64,000 bases of DNA from Candidatus Enterenecus merdae (GTDB taxonomy: Bacteria > Bacillota > Clostridia > Oscillospirales > Oscillospiraceae): contig DVJZ01000026.1 of the NCBI GenBank assembly GCA_018716385.1, positions 1 to 64,000 of the forward strand, written 5' to 3'. The position numbers and the translations under genes were made by a program. The notes beneath the pieces were generated by a model that saw only the letters and a list, made by a program, of their open reading frames with translations, ran no database searches and had not been told where the DNA came from. Shown here in pieces: positions 42,425 through 52,253 of this stretch; the stretch's first letter is position 1; each line of letters starts with the position of its first letter.

Positions 42425-44554
42425 ATGAGATACGAACAGTGGAACCTGCGCCGCCCCCCATCCCCGGAGGCGCTGCGCCAGATGGAGCTGGCCGGCCTGC
42501 CGCCGCTGTGCGCCGCTGTGCTGTGCGCCCGGGGCGCGGACACGCCGGACAAGGCCGCCGCGTTCCTCACCCAGTCCTCCGTCCTGCTGCGGGACCCCTT
42601 CCTGCTGCGGGGTATGGATCGGGCGGTGGCGCGGATCGGCCGGGCAATAGAGCTGGGGGAGGGCATCGCCGTCTACGGGGACTATGATGTGGATGGCATC
42701 ACCGCCACCTGCCTGCTCTTGGAGTTCCTGCTGGAGCAGGGAGGGCAGGTGGTCTGCCATATCCCGGAGCGCACCCAGGAGGGGTATGGCCTGAACCCAG
42801 ACGCCATCCGGGCCCTGGCCGAGCAGGGGGTAAGCCTGATCGTCACGGTGGACTGCGGCGTCACTGCGGCGCGGGAGGTGGAGTACGCCCGCAGCCTGGG
42901 GGTGGATGTGGTGATCACCGACCACCACCAATGCAAGGGGGAGCTGCCCCAGGCCGCGGCGGTGGTGGATCCCCGCCTGCCCGGCTGCCCCTATCCCTTC
43001 AAGGAACTGGCCGGGGTGGGGGTGGCCCTGAAGCTGGCCCTGGCCCTCACCCCGCCCCCTCGGCGGGAGCAGGTTTTGCGCCGCTACGGGGAGCTGGCCG
43101 CCATCGGCACCGTGGCCGACGTGATGCAGCTGGCTGACGAGAACCGGGCCCTGGTGCGCCTGGGACTGACCCTGCTGGCGGACACCCAGCGCCCCGGCCT
43201 GCGCGCCCTGCTGCGGGAGGCCGGGTGCGACGGGGAAAAGGCCCCCACCGCCGGCACCATCGGGTACAGCCTGGCCCCCCGGATCAACGCCGCCGGGCGG
43301 ATGGGACAGGTGGGGATAGCTCTGGAGCTACTGCTCACCCGGGACGAGGAGCGGGGCCAAGCCGCCGCCCTGGAACTGTGCCAGCTCAACCGGGAGCGCC
43401 AGGCCATCGAGCTGGCCATCTACGAGCAGTGTGACGCCCTGCTCTCCCGCCAGCCCCAGCTGGCCGCCCCCGTCATCGTGCTGGCCGGGGAGGGCTGGCA
43501 CCAGGGGGTGGTGGGCATCGTGGCCTCCCGGATGGCGGAGCGGTATGCCTGCCCCGCCTTTATGATCAGCCTGGAGCACGGTAAGGGCAAGGGCTCTTGC
43601 CGCTCCTTCGGGGGCTTTAACCTGTTTGCCGCCCTGGAACGGTGCGCACCCCTTCTGGAGCAGTACGGCGGACACGAGCTGGCCGCCGGCTTCACTATTC
43701 GGGAGGAGAACATCCCCGCCTTCCGCGCGGCCATGGCCGATCTGGTGACCCAATATGCCCAGGGGCAGCCCATGGTGGCCTGCCTGGACATTGACGCGGA
43801 GATTGACGACTGCGCCGGATTGAGCTGCCAGGAGGTGGATGCGCTGGGCCTGCTGGAGCCCTTCGGTGCGGGCAACCCCAGGCCAGTCTTCCTCCTGCGC
43901 TCGGTGTGCGTGCTCTCCTGTGCCGACGTGGGGGGCGGGCGGCACCTGAAGATGAAGGTGCGCCGGGATGGGGTGGTGCTGGACGCCATCTTCTTTGCCG
44001 CCAACACCGCCGCCTGTGGCGTGGCCCGGGGAGACCGGCTGGACCTGGCCTTCCATTTGCAGGTCAACGAGTACCGCAACTGCCGCGGGGTACAGCTGCA
44101 GCTGCGCGACCTGCGCCCCGCCCCCACCCGGGCCCAGCTGGAGAGAACCCTGTTCCGCCGCCTGCGGCAGGGGGAACTGCTCTCCCGGTGGGAGGCCTCC
44201 CTGCTGCTGCCCGACCGGCGGGATTTCGCCCAGCTGTGGCGGGTCTTGGAGCACAGCTGCACCGACGGCTCGGCCGTGTCCCGGCTGGACCAGCTGGTGC
44301 GCCACGCGGTGAAGGGCCGGGGTGGGAACTGCTCGTACGGGAAGACCTTGGTGTGCCTTCACGTCATGGACGAGCGGGGGCTGATCCATCTCACCCTCAC
44401 CGGGGACAAGGTGTGCGTTTGCCTGCGCCCCCAGGCGGACAAGGTGGACCTGGAACAGGCCCAGATGATGAAACAGCTCCGGGCCATCCTGGGCCCGGGG
44501 GCTGGAGAAGGGGGGGGAAGGCGCCGTGGAGCAAACCATTCAGGCGCGCTATGA
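42425..44554 (+). CDS. recJ: Single-strand-specific exonuclease RecJ
   Basis: 709 residues with DHH-phosphoesterase motifs YGDYDVDGITATC (about 80-92), DHHQCKGELP and a GGH motif (QYGGHELAAGF). An OB-fold-like and C-terminal extension follow. RecJ degrades 5'-ended single strands in recombination and repair. The last 29 bases overlap the rel start, so the C-terminal tail is constrained by two frames. It lies divergent to lexA. Confidence 0.93.
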   Translation: MRYEQWNLRRPPSPEALRQMELAGLPPLCAAVLCARGADTPDKAAAFLTQSSVLLRDPFLLRGMDRAVARIGRAIELGEGIAVYGDYDVDGITATCLLLEFLLEQGGQVVCHIPERTQEGYGLNPDAIRALAEQGVSLIVTVDCGVTAAREVEYARSLGVDVVITDHHQCKGELPQAAAVVDPRLPGCPYPFKELAGVGVALKLALALTPPPRREQVLRRYGELAAIGTVADVMQLADENRALVRLGLTLLADTQRPGLRALLREAGCDGEKAPTAGTIGYSLAPRINAAGRMGQVGIALELLLTRDEERGQAAALELCQLNRERQAIELAIYEQCDALLSRQPQLAAPVIVLAGEGWHQGVVGIVASRMAERYACPAFMISLEHGKGKGSCRSFGGFNLFAALERCAPLLEQYGGHELAAGFTIREENIPAFRAAMADLVTQYAQGQPMVACLDIDAEIDDCAGLSCQEVDALGLLEPFGAGNPRPVFLLRSVCVLSCADVGGGRHLKMKVRRDGVVLDAIFFAANTAACGVARGDRLDLAFHLQVNEYRNCRGVQLQLRDLRPAPTRAQLERTLFRRLRQGELLSRWEASLLLPDRRDFAQLWRVLEHSCTDGSAVSRLDQLVRHAVKGRGGNCSYGKTLVCLHVMDERGLIHLTLTGDKVCVCLRPQADKVDLEQAQMMKQLRAILGPGAGEGGGRRRGANHSGAL

Positions 44555-46772
44555 ACAGCTGGAGCGCCGGGTGCTGGAGGGCAACCCCGGCGCCGATAAA
44601 GACCGGCTCCGCGCCGCCTTTGCCTACGCCGACGAGCATCACGGCAGCCAGCTGCGCAAGAGCGGAGAGCCCTATATCACCCATCCTGTGGCGGTGGCGG
44701 AGATCGTGGCCGAGTTGGGCCTGGATCTGGACTCCATCATCGCCGCGCTGCTGCACGACTGCATCGAGGACACCGACTCCACCCATGACGATATTGCCAA
44801 GCAGTTTGGCCCCATAGTGGCCGACCTGGTGGAGGGGGTCACCAAGCTGACCCGGATGCAGTACACCTCCAAAGAGGAGGAGCAGATGGAGAACCTGCGC
44901 AAGATGTTCATGGCCATGGCCAAGGACGTGCGGGTCATCCTCATCAAGCTGTGCGACCGGCTGCACAATATGCGCACCCTTCAATACCAGTCCGAGCGCA
45001 AGCAGAAGGAGAAGTCGCTGGAGACCATGGAGATCTACGCCCCCATCGCCCACCGGCTGGGGATGCAGCGGCTGAAGTGGGAGCTGGAGGACCTGTCCCT
45101 GCGCTATCTGGACCCCATCGGGTACCGGGAGGTCCAGCGGGAGCTGGACGAGCTCACCCGCCAGAACTCCGAGTTCCTGGCCCGGATGCAGGCGCAGATC
45201 GAGCAGCGCCTGGCCCAGGAGCGGGTGGCGTGCACCGTCTACGGCCGGCTCAAGCACATCTACTCCGTGTACCGGAAAATGTACGCCCAGAGCAAGACCA
45301 TCCGGGAAATCTTCGACATCTACGCCTTCCGTGTCATCGTGACGGACATCCCCGCCTGCTACACCGTGCTAGGCTGCATCCACGATATGTTCAAGCCGGT
45401 ACTGGGGCGGTTCAAGGACTATATCGGCACCCCCAAGCCAAACGGCTACCAGTCCCTGCACACCACCGTCATCGGCCGGGAGGGCCTGCCCTTCGAGGTG
45501 CAGATCCGCACCTGGGACATGCACCAGACCGCCGAGTACGGCGTGGCCGCCCACTGGAAGTACAAGCAGGGGATGGCCAACAGCAAACTGGGCAGCGAGC
45601 AGGAGTTTGAGTGGGTGCGCAAGCTGCTGGAGAGCCAGCAGGACACCGATCCGGACGAGTTTGTGCGCACCTTGAAGATCGACCTGTTTGCCGACGAGGT
45701 GTTCGTCTTCACCCCCAACGGGGACGTGAAGAGCCTGCCCGCCGGGGCCACCCCCATCGACTTTGCCTACTCCATCCACTCCGCCGTGGGCAACTCCATG
45801 ACAGGGGCCAGGGTGAACGGGCGCATCGTCACCTACGACACCCCGCTGAAAAACGGCGACATTGTGGAGATCCTCACCTCCAAGTCCGCCAAGGGGCCCA
45901 GCCGGGACTGGATGAAGATCTGTAAGTCCAACGAGGCCCGCAATAAGATCCGCCAATGGTTTAAGAAGGAACGCCGGGAGGAGAACATCGCCACCGGCCG
46001 GGCGGCCTTTGAGTCGGAGCTGAAGCACATCGGGCTGTCCATGGCCGCCATCACCGCCACCCCTGAGGTGCTGGAGACCCTGCTCAAGCGGGTGCGCTTT
46101 GGCGCCCTGGACGAGCTGTACGCCGCCATCGGCTACGGCGGCATGTCCGCCCAGAAGGCGGCCGCCCGCATGAAGGAAGAGCTGGTCCGGATGGGCCGGC
46201 TGGAGCGGCAGAACGCCGAGCGCCAGGCCATGCAGGACAGGCTGAGCGCCGGCCAGACCATCTTCCCCGCCGCCCACCGGCAGCCCGCCCCAACCCCCGG
46301 TCAGCCCCGCCATTCGGAGAGCGGCGTGGTGGTGGAGGGGCTGGACAACTGCATGGTGAAGTTCGCCAAATGCTGCACCCCCGTCCCCGGCGACCCGGTG
46401 GTGGGTTTCATCACCCGGGGCTACGGGGTGTCCATCCACCGGCAGGACTGCCCCAACGCCGACCCCGCCCGGCGCGCCCCGGAGGAGGCGGGGCGCTGGG
46501 TGGATGTGTCCTGGGTGGAGGGGGATCAGGCGGCCTACCGCACCTGCCTGGAGATCTCCGCCAAGGATCGGGACGGGCTGGCCCTGGACGTGGCCATGGC
46601 CCTGTCCACCCAGAAGGTAAAGGTGAACAACCTGTCCGCCCGCAGCCAGCCCGACGGCTATGCCCTGGTGTCCCTGGAGCTGTCCGTCAAGGATCAGCAG
46701 GAGCTGGCCGGGGTCATCCGCAAGCTGTCCCAGATCCAGGGGGTCTTCCTGGTCAAACGGGCCGGGAGCTAA
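44526..46772 (+). CDS. relA: Bifunctional (p)ppGpp synthetase/hydrolase
   Basis: 748 residues from GTG 44526, inside the recJ end. An N-terminal HD hydrolase with intact HDCIED (about 76-81), a synthetase domain (YSVYRKMYAQ, EVQIRTWDMHQTAEYG), TGS (VFVFTPNGDVKSLPAGATPI), a zinc-finger-like region (FAKCCTPVPGD) and a C-terminal ACT domain. It makes and degrades the stringent-response alarmone on amino-acid starvation. Both catalytic halves look active. Confidence 0.94.
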   Translation: MEQTIQARYEQLERRVLEGNPGADKDRLRAAFAYADEHHGSQLRKSGEPYITHPVAVAEIVAELGLDLDSIIAALLHDCIEDTDSTHDDIAKQFGPIVADLVEGVTKLTRMQYTSKEEEQMENLRKMFMAMAKDVRVILIKLCDRLHNMRTLQYQSERKQKEKSLETMEIYAPIAHRLGMQRLKWELEDLSLRYLDPIGYREVQRELDELTRQNSEFLARMQAQIEQRLAQERVACTVYGRLKHIYSVYRKMYAQSKTIREIFDIYAFRVIVTDIPACYTVLGCIHDMFKPVLGRFKDYIGTPKPNGYQSLHTTVIGREGLPFEVQIRTWDMHQTAEYGVAAHWKYKQGMANSKLGSEQEFEWVRKLLESQQDTDPDEFVRTLKIDLFADEVFVFTPNGDVKSLPAGATPIDFAYSIHSAVGNSMTGARVNGRIVTYDTPLKNGDIVEILTSKSAKGPSRDWMKICKSNEARNKIRQWFKKERREENIATGRAAFESELKHIGLSMAAITATPEVLETLLKRVRFGALDELYAAIGYGGMSAQKAAARMKEELVRMGRLERQNAERQAMQDRLSAGQTIFPAAHRQPAPTPGQPRHSESGVVVEGLDNCMVKFAKCCTPVPGDPVVGFITRGYGVSIHRQDCPNADPARRAPEEAGRWVDVSWVEGDQAAYRTCLEISAKDRDGLALDVAMALSTQKVKVNNLSARSQPDGYALVSLELSVKDQQELAGVIRKLSQIQGVFLVKRAGS

Positions 46773-46829
46773 CCCCCGCCGGCTGCCCCCCTCTGGGGCG
46801 GCCGGGTACAAAAGGAGGCCGATGTCAAG

Positions 46830-48044
46830 ATGTCCGTCCCCCCGTTCCAGCCGCTGCTGTTTGGCGGCGACATCAACGTGTACAGCATGGCCCGGGCCTT
46901 CCATGAGGCCTATGGGGTGCGCAGCATTGCCTATGGCAAGTATGTCAGCTTCCCCTGCGCGTACAGCTCCATTCTGGACTACCGCCCCTGCCCGGACAAC
47001 GAGGACGCCGAAACCTTCCTGCGCAATGTAAACACGGTGGCCCGGGAGTGTGGGGACAAAACCGTGCTGGTCATCGGCTGCGGGGACAGCTATGTGAAGC
47101 TGTGCGCCCACCTGAAGGAGCGCTTCCCTGACAACGTGAAGTGCAACTATATCAGCGGGGAGCTGCTGGACCGGCTGACCGACAAGGAGCAGTTCTACGC
47201 CCTGTGCGACCGCTACGGCATCGACCACCCGGCCACCTTCGTCTACGACGGTTCCATGGGCCACGATTTTACCCTGCCCTGGCATCCCCCCTATATCGCC
47301 AAGCCTGCCGACGGGGTGGCCTACTGGGCCACGGGACACCAGGAGCTGAAGAAGGTCTACCTGTGCCAGAGCTGGGAGGAGCTGCTGGCCGCTCTGGATG
47401 AGGTATACGCCGCGGGCTATCCCGGCAAGATGATTCTCCAGGAGTTCATCCCCGGGGACGACACCTATATGCGGGTGCTCACCAACTACTCGGACACCCG
47501 GGGCAAGGTGAAGCTGATGTGTCTGGGCCATGTGCTGCTGGAGGAACACTCCCCCCACGGCATCGGCAACCATGCCGTTATCCTCACCGAGCATGACCAG
47601 CCCCTGTGCCAGCGCATCCAGGCCATGCTGGAGGATTTGGGATACGTGGGCTTCTCCAACTTTGACCTGAAGTTCGACCAGCGGGACGGGACGTACAAAG
47701 CCTTTGAGATCAACTGCCGGCAGGGGCGCAGCAACTACTATGTCACCGGGGCGGGGGCCAACATTGCCCGGTACCTGGTGGACGACCTGCTGGAGGGGCG
47801 GGATCTTCCCTGCACGGTGGTGGAGCGGGAGACCCTCTGGCGGATGATCCCCCGGCGGCTGGCCCTGGCCTTCATCCCCAAGTCCTACCACCGGCAGATG
47901 AAGCGGCTGTTTGGCCGGGGCACCGACCACCACCCCATGGAGTACCGGCCGGACTATACCCCCAGGCGGATCTGGCGGGTGTGGAAGAACCACATCGGCA
48001 CCTATGTGCGCTTTCACCGGCACAACCGGAAGCCCAATGGATAA
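46830..48044 (+). CDS. ATP-grasp ligase, D-aspartate-ligase-like
   Basis: 404 residues with an ATP-grasp layout: Rossmann-like start (LLFGGDINVYSMARAF), ATP-binding lobe (PPYIAKPADGVAYW; ILQEFIPGDD) and metal-binding end (FEINCRQGRSNYY). It resembles carboxylate-amine ligases including AslFm of Enterococcus faecium, which attaches D-aspartate to the lysine side chain of peptidoglycan precursors. The adjacent aspartate/glutamate racemase and MurE genes strongly support a wall-precursor role. Substrate identity is inference. Confidence 0.75.
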   Translation: MSVPPFQPLLFGGDINVYSMARAFHEAYGVRSIAYGKYVSFPCAYSSILDYRPCPDNEDAETFLRNVNTVARECGDKTVLVIGCGDSYVKLCAHLKERFPDNVKCNYISGELLDRLTDKEQFYALCDRYGIDHPATFVYDGSMGHDFTLPWHPPYIAKPADGVAYWATGHQELKKVYLCQSWEELLAALDEVYAAGYPGKMILQEFIPGDDTYMRVLTNYSDTRGKVKLMCLGHVLLEEHSPHGIGNHAVILTEHDQPLCQRIQAMLEDLGYVGFSNFDLKFDQRDGTYKAFEINCRQGRSNYYVTGAGANIARYLVDDLLEGRDLPCTVVERETLWRMIPRRLALAFIPKSYHRQMKRLFGRGTDHHPMEYRPDYTPRRIWRVWKNHIGTYVRFHRHNRKPNG

Positions 48045-48054
48045 GGAGCAGGCT

Positions 48055-48756
48055 ATGGAGCAGAAATTAGGCGTGCTGGGCGGCATGGGCCCCCAGGCCA
48101 CCCAGGTATTCTACCAGTTCGTGCTGGACCGCACCGACGCGGCCCGGGACCAGGACCACCTGCCCACCCTGATCCTCTCGGACACCCAGATCCCCGACCG
48201 GACCCAGGCCATCCTGTCGGGGAACACTGAGGCGCTGTACCGGAGGCTGCGGGACGACGCCAAGCTGCTGGAGCGCTACGGCTGCACCGCCATCGCCATC
48301 CCCTGCAACACCTCCCACTGCTTCGTGGACCGACTGCAGGGGGAGGTGGGCGTGCCCATCCTCCACATGATCCGGGAGACCGCCCGGGTGCTGGCCGGCC
48401 AGGGCAAGCGCCGGGCCGGCATCCTGGCCACCGACGGCACCCTGCGCATGGGTCTGTACCAGCGGGAGTGCGCCGCGGCGGGGCTGGAGGCGGTATCCCC
48501 CGACCCGGATACCCAGCGGCTGGTGATGTCCATCATCTATGACGAGATCAAGCAGGGGGAGACGGGCAGCCGGGAAAAATTCGCCCACATTGACCGGGCT
48601 GTCCGGGCCGCCGGTTGCGACTGCGCCGTGCTGGCCTGTACCGAGCTGTCCGTATTCGCCACCCACCACCCCCTGCCTCCCTTCTACCTGGACGCCATGG
48701 CGGTGCTGGCCCAGCGGGCGGTGGCCGCCTGCGGCTATCCCCTGCGCACCATCTGA
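48055..48756 (+). CDS. Aspartate/glutamate-type amino-acid racemase
   Basis: 233 residues from ATG 48055, 6 bases after AAGGAG. Two catalytic cysteines lie in IPCNTSH and ACTELS, and GVLGGMGPQAT opens the protein, all typical of aspartate racemases. It would supply D-aspartate to the ligase encoded just upstream. A glutamate racemase role cannot be excluded. Confidence 0.85.
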   Translation: MEQKLGVLGGMGPQATQVFYQFVLDRTDAARDQDHLPTLILSDTQIPDRTQAILSGNTEALYRRLRDDAKLLERYGCTAIAIPCNTSHCFVDRLQGEVGVPILHMIRETARVLAGQGKRRAGILATDGTLRMGLYQRECAAAGLEAVSPDPDTQRLVMSIIYDEIKQGETGSREKFAHIDRAVRAAGCDCAVLACTELSVFATHHPLPPFYLDAMAVLAQRAVAACGYPLRTI

Positions 48757-48782
48757 CCATCCCATTCCGGAGGTGACCCATC

Positions 48783-50354
48783 GTGGAGCTGACCCGCTAT
48801 CCCCTGCAAGACTACTGCGCGCTGCTGGCCCGGGAGGGGCTGCTGGCCGCCCCGCTGCCCGCCGGGCTGGATCTGGAGCGGACGGTGGAGCTGGTGTGCT
48901 GCGACTCCCGACAAGTGGGGCCGGGCACCCTGTTTATCTGCAAGGGCGCCCACTTCCGACCGGAATTCCTCTCCCAGGCCGCCCGCCAAGGGGCCTTCGC
49001 CTATGTGAGTCAGACCTCCTACCCTCAGGTGGAGCTGCCCTGCATCCTGGTGAGCGACCTGCGCCGGGCCATGGCCCGGCTGGCGGTGCGGTACTACAAC
49101 GACCCCTCCCAGCGCCTGGCCGTCATCGGGATCACAGGCACCAAGGGCAAGTCGTCCACCGCCTACTACTTGAAAGCGATCCTGGACGAGCACCTGTCGG
49201 CCAAGGGCGGCACCTGCGGCGTCATCTCCTCCATCGACACCGATGACGGGGTGGAGCGCTTTGAGTCCCACCTCACCACCCCCGAGCCGCTGGAGCTGCA
49301 GCGGCACTTTGCCAACGCCCTGTCCGCCGGGCTGGAGTACCTGGTGATGGAGGTGTCCAGCCAGGCCCTGAAATACCACCGCACCCTGGGCGTCCGGTTC
49401 GCCGCGGCCTGCTTTCTGAACATCGGCCGGGACCATATCTCCCCGGTGGAACACCCGGACTTTGAGGACTACTTTCAGTCCAAGCTCAAGCTCTTCGCCC
49501 AGGCCGAACTGGCCTGCGTCAACCTGGACTGCGACCGGGCCGGGCAGGTGCTGGCCGCCGCCCGGCGAGACTGCGGGCGGGTGCTCACCTTCTCCCGGCG
49601 GGATCCCAACGCCGACGTGTATGGCAGCGGGATCGGCAAGCAGGGGCATGGCATCCGCTTCCACGCGGCGGCCCAGGGGCTGGACCGGGACTTCCGCCTG
49701 GGGATGCCGGGGCTGTTCAACGTGGACAACGCCCTGGCCGCCATCGCGGTGTGCCGGGGGCTGGGCATCCCGGAGAAGGCGATGGCCACGGGGCTGGAGC
49801 GGGCCCGGGTGCCCGGCCGGATGGAGGTGTTCACCAGCGCCGACGGCGGGGTGACCGCCATCGTGGACTACGCCCACAACCGCATGAGTTTTGAGACCCT
49901 GTTCCAGTCGGTGCGCGCGGAGTACCCCGGCCGGCGGATCGTCACCGTGTTCGGCTGCCCCGGCCGGAAGGCCTTCGACCGCCGCCGGGACCTGGGGGAG
50001 GTATCGGGCCAGTCCTCCGACCTGGTGGTGCTCACCGAGGAGGACTCCGGCGAGGAGGATACCCTGTCCATCTGCCGGGAGATCGCCGGCCATGTGTCCG
50101 CCCAAGACTGCCCCTATGAGATCCAGCCCAACCGAGGGGAGGCCATCCGCCAGGCGGTGCTCAGCTGTGCGGAACCCTCCGTGCTGCTCATCACCGGAAA
50201 AGGGGCGGAGACCAGGCAGAAGCGAGGCACCGAGTATATCGACACGCCTTCCGACGTGGACTATGTCCAGGCCTTCCTCCGGGAGTACGACGCCCGCCGG
50301 GCCGCCCAGGTACAGCCGGGCACGGACGCTCCCTCCACCCAGGCCGGCGCCTGA
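48783..50354 (+). CDS. MurE-like ligase lacking the DAP motif
   Basis: 523 residues of the Mur ligase family: UDP-MurNAc domain with CDSRQVGPGTLF, ATP loop GITGTKGKSST at 116-126, VMEVSSQAL, and a C-terminal ligand domain. Where DAP-type MurE has DNPR, this protein has EEDSGEED (419-426), so the added amino acid is unlikely to be DAP. It starts with an alternative codon (GTG) preceded by GGAGG. It sits between the racemase and the canonical murE, so it probably serves a branch or alternative stem peptide. Confidence 0.85.
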   Translation: MELTRYPLQDYCALLAREGLLAAPLPAGLDLERTVELVCCDSRQVGPGTLFICKGAHFRPEFLSQAARQGAFAYVSQTSYPQVELPCILVSDLRRAMARLAVRYYNDPSQRLAVIGITGTKGKSSTAYYLKAILDEHLSAKGGTCGVISSIDTDDGVERFESHLTTPEPLELQRHFANALSAGLEYLVMEVSSQALKYHRTLGVRFAAACFLNIGRDHISPVEHPDFEDYFQSKLKLFAQAELACVNLDCDRAGQVLAAARRDCGRVLTFSRRDPNADVYGSGIGKQGHGIRFHAAAQGLDRDFRLGMPGLFNVDNALAAIAVCRGLGIPEKAMATGLERARVPGRMEVFTSADGGVTAIVDYAHNRMSFETLFQSVRAEYPGRRIVTVFGCPGRKAFDRRRDLGEVSGQSSDLVVLTEEDSGEEDTLSICREIAGHVSAQDCPYEIQPNRGEAIRQAVLSCAEPSVLLITGKGAETRQKRGTEYIDTPSDVDYVQAFLREYDARRAAQVQPGTDAPSTQAGA

Positions 50355-50382
50355 TCGGGCCGGTTGCCGCGCCCCTCTTCCC

Positions 50383-50421
50383 ATTGCCCCGTCCCTCCCT
50401 TTTCAGGAGGGGCGGGGCAAT
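50383..50421 (+). promoter_or_regulatory. Hairpin between the two Mur ligase genes
   Basis: ATTGCCCCG...CCCTCC pairs with GGAGGG...CGGGGCAAT; no T-run follows. It may stabilise or attenuate the transcript between the two genes. Confidence 0.45.
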
Positions 50422-50544
50422 CTGCGTCCAGAGGCGGGGACGGGCCTATTTCCCCCTGTTTTGAGGCAAAAGGATGGGCAAATGGGAACCCTTCCTCCAT
50501 CTGGGGCATAGGCTGGGGCAGCAATCTGCAAAGGAGCGCTGCCC

Positions 50545-52002
50545 ATGAAACTCTCCCAACTGCTCATCCCCCTGAACCTGGCCTGCTCCGGGGGCGACCC
50601 CGAGCTCACGGGGCTGACCTGCGACTCTCGGCAGGTGGGGCCGGGGATGCTCTTTGCCGCCCTGCCCGGCGCCCGGACGGACGGCGCCCGCTTCCTGGCC
50701 CAAGCCAAGGCCCAGGGCGCGGCGGCGGTGCTCACCTCCGGCCCTGCCCTGCCCGGCCTGCCTACCGTGTCGGTGCCCGACCCCCGGCGCACCCTGGCCC
50801 TGCTGGCCGGGGCGTTCTACCGCCACCCAGCCCAGTCACTGGTGACCATCGCCGTCACCGGCACCAAGGGCAAGACCTCCACCACCCACATGATCCGGGA
50901 CATCCTGGCCGCCGCGGGGCACCGGCCCGGGATGATCGGCACCCTGGGGGCTTTCGCAGGGCGGGAGAAGCTGGCCGAGACGGGCAACACCACCCCGGAA
51001 CCGGTGGCCCTCCACGCCCTGCTGCGCCGCATGGCCGACGCCGGGTGTACCCATGTGGTGATGGAGGTGTCCTCCCAGGCCATGAAGCTGGACCGGGTGG
51101 CGGGCATCCGGTTTGATGCGGGGGTGTTCCTCAACCTCTCCCCCGATCACATCGGCCCTGGGGAACACGCCGACCTGGCGGAGTACCGCGCCTGCAAGGC
51201 CGCCCTGTTCTCCCAGTGCAAGCTGGCCGTGGGCAATGCCGATGACCCCAGCTGGCCCTCCATGGCCCAGCAGGTCCCCCCCGGCGTACCTGTGGCCACC
51301 TTTGGTGCGGAACCGGGGGCGGACACCCGCCTGCGGGCCGTCTATCCCGATCCCAGCCATCCCCTGTCCACCCTGGTGGAGCTGGACGGATCCCAAGATC
51401 CCTACTTCCTGCCCATGCCCGGGCAATTCAACGGGGAGAACGCCCTGGCCGCCATCGCCCTGGCCCGGGCCCTGGGGGTGGAGGACGGGGCCATCCGGGC
51501 AGGGCTGGCCCAGGTGGTGGTACCCGGGCGCACCCAGCGCTTCCCCACCGGCAACGGCGTGGGCGTGCTCATCGACTACGCCCACAACGGCGACAGCTTC
51601 CGCGCCCTGCTGCGGGCCTTGCGCCCCCATGTGTCCGGACGGATCATCCTGGTATTTGGCGCAGGGGGCGACCGGCCCCCCATGCGCCGCCGGGACATGG
51701 GCCGGGCCGCCGCCCAATGGGCCGACTGCGCCCTGCTCACCGAGGACAACCCTCGCAGTGAGCCGGTGCGAGCCATCTGCGAGCAGATCGCCCAGCAGCT
51801 GCGCGGACACATCCCCTTCCGCGTCCTCCCCCTGCGGCGGCAGGCCATCCGGACCGCCCTGGCCTTGGCCCGCCCCGGGGATCTGGTCGCCCTGCTGGGC
51901 AAAGGCCACGAGGAATACATCGAAACTCACGGGGTACGCCGCCCCTTCTCCGAATGGGCGGTGCTGGAGGAGTGCCTTGCCTCCCGGCGGCTGGCCGGAT
52001 GA
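50545..52002 (+). CDS. murE: UDP-MurNAc-L-Ala-D-Glu:meso-DAP ligase
   Basis: 485 residues. ATP loop VTGTKGKTSTT at about 104-114, the carbamylated-lysine segment YRACKAALF (Lys218) and the DAP-binding DNPRSE at 401-406. It adds meso-diaminopimelate to the peptidoglycan stem. AAGGAG lies before the ATG. A 190-base gap with a hairpin separates it from the divergent paralogue; the cell thus encodes two MurE-type enzymes side by side. Confidence 0.92.
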   Translation: MKLSQLLIPLNLACSGGDPELTGLTCDSRQVGPGMLFAALPGARTDGARFLAQAKAQGAAAVLTSGPALPGLPTVSVPDPRRTLALLAGAFYRHPAQSLVTIAVTGTKGKTSTTHMIRDILAAAGHRPGMIGTLGAFAGREKLAETGNTTPEPVALHALLRRMADAGCTHVVMEVSSQAMKLDRVAGIRFDAGVFLNLSPDHIGPGEHADLAEYRACKAALFSQCKLAVGNADDPSWPSMAQQVPPGVPVATFGAEPGADTRLRAVYPDPSHPLSTLVELDGSQDPYFLPMPGQFNGENALAAIALARALGVEDGAIRAGLAQVVVPGRTQRFPTGNGVGVLIDYAHNGDSFRALLRALRPHVSGRIILVFGAGGDRPPMRRRDMGRAAAQWADCALLTEDNPRSEPVRAICEQIAQQLRGHIPFRVLPLRRQAIRTALALARPGDLVALLGKGHEEYIETHGVRRPFSEWAVLEECLASRRLAG

Positions 52003-52044
52003 CGTTGGCTTTGTTACAGTTTTGTTACAGTTGGCAGAAATCGG

Positions 52045-52074
52045 TTGACACTTCCCCCCGCCGGTCGATATAAT
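52045..52074 (+). promoter_or_regulatory. Promoter for the SLH protein
   Basis: TTGACA (52045-52050), 18-base spacer, TATAAT (52069-52074): close to consensus, fitting a highly expressed surface protein. The leader is about 170 bases. Confidence 0.8.
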
Positions 52075-52253
52075 CACAATATCCCCAATATTGGGCAAAG
52101 ATGGGCTGTTGCGCCCGGCCTGGCCGGCCGGGTCAAAGGATGGGAGGTCGCGCCCCTCCCGCCCCTTGACGCGGTGGTTGAAGCCGGGAGACAGCAAGTC
52201 CCGTCCCAACCCGAGTAAGCGGGAAACTTTCGACAAGGAGGAACATCTGAAAC

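Noticed and set aside
45369-48101. 910-residue minus-strand frame across rel and the ATP-grasp gene
   Set aside because: Gly/Val/His/Leu-rich shadow with no motif; it crosses two well supported genes.
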